From Pseudocolwellia sp. AS88 (GTDB lineage: Bacteria; Pseudomonadota; Gammaproteobacteria; Enterobacterales; Alteromonadaceae): DNA of 64,000 bases. Of the stretch, positions 63,974 through 64,000 are shown in pieces (position 1 is the stretch's first letter; the number at the start of each line of letters is the position of its first letter). Both the position numbers and the translations under genes were made by a program. The notes under the pieces were generated by a model. The model saw only the letters and a program-made list of their open reading frames with translations, did not search any database and had not been told where the DNA came from. The stretch is taken from contig NZ_JAUPEC010000012.1 in assembly GCF_030551755.1 (NCBI RefSeq), positions 1 to 64,000 of the forward strand, written 5' to 3'.

Positions 63974-64000
63974 ATGGAATCTATATTACTTGCTGAGGAG
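63974..64000 (+). CDS. Possible start of a further gene (cut by window edge)
   Basis: ATG 63974 opens MESILLAEE, nine codons before the window ends. The beginning is similar to a receiver domain (hydrophobic strand then acidic pair). No clear ribosome site, so tentative. Confidence 0.3.

Noticed and set aside
1-64000. CRISPR arrays, integrons, prophage or restriction-modification and other defence clusters
   Set aside because: No regularly spaced direct repeats, integrase, Cas, methyltransferase or nuclease-effector genes are seen in the window.

Overview
The window looks like chromosome from an AT-rich marine gammaproteobacterium, most like Colwellia, Thalassotalea or a related Alteromonadales genus. 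That placement is an inference from gene content, protein style and low GC, not from a search. It opens at the 3' end of an rRNA operon (two tandem 5S genes, then tRNA-Tyr). The rest is dense coding sequence with few mobile elements. There is no CRISPR array, prophage, integrase or recognisable defence island. Layout. 0.5-9.8 kb: housekeeping and accessory genes, namely a TPR response regulator with a degenerate receiver, two RhlE-type DEAD-box helicases, a YaiI-family protein, a hotdog thioesterase, a DUF2750 protein, cytochrome c', a cytochrome b561-like protein, a DUF4832-like lipoprotein that appears to start at AUU, and a CWC-type Cys-rich protein. 9.9-13.5 kb: a cyanate module (cynS plus a formate/nitrite-family channel) divergent from a PAS/sigma-54 activator, with a -24/-12 promoter and three matching palindromes between them. 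13.5-25.8 kb: a sensor kinase, an MscS-MlaA-MMPL envelope operon, a BON protein, a GGDEF protein, a hemerythrin, a YqjD/YqjE-like membrane triad, a decayed toxin-antitoxin locus overlapped by a small P-loop NTPase, a DOPA-dioxygenase family protein and a Blc-type lipocalin. 25.8-32.8 kb: a small lipoprotein, two DUF1328 paralogues and a signalling block (hybrid kinase, MITE-like element, then a four-gene operon with an NtrC-type regulator, a tiny DHp-only protein, a CHASE3 kinase and a single-domain receiver). 33-37 kb: amino-sugar genes (SDR, nagA, BadF-type kinase, hydrolase). 37-41.4 kb: a GNAT-fused acetyl-CoA hydrolase/transferase with a class-II-like deacetylase, and a YhiN-type flavoprotein. 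41.6-50.8 kb: rutR facing rutABCDEF-mmsA-TonB receptor, a complete uracil ring-opening pathway without rutG but with a CoA-acylating semialdehyde dehydrogenase and an outer-membrane receptor. 51-58 kb: a hydrolase, a pseudogene copy of the small lipoprotein, outer-membrane barrels, an AI-2E family transporter, ferritin with an upstream Fur-like site, a peroxiredoxin and a 54-residue CxxC protein. 58-64 kb: scoAB, cheW, and another kinase/receiver/GGDEF-EAL cluster. How the genes work together. The metabolic islands deal with scarce nitrogen and carbon: cyanate to ammonia and CO2, pyrimidine to ammonia plus a C3 semialdehyde, GlcNAc, ketone bodies and acetyl-CoA. Signalling genes are heavily represented: four sensor kinases with histidine-kinase cores, several stand-alone receivers, two GGDEF proteins and two sigma-54 activators. 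The strongest unexplained items are the DHp-only protein at 31.2 kb, the cyn control region, the AUU-start lipoprotein, the extended rut operon and the MITE-like element. None is proven to be a new system.
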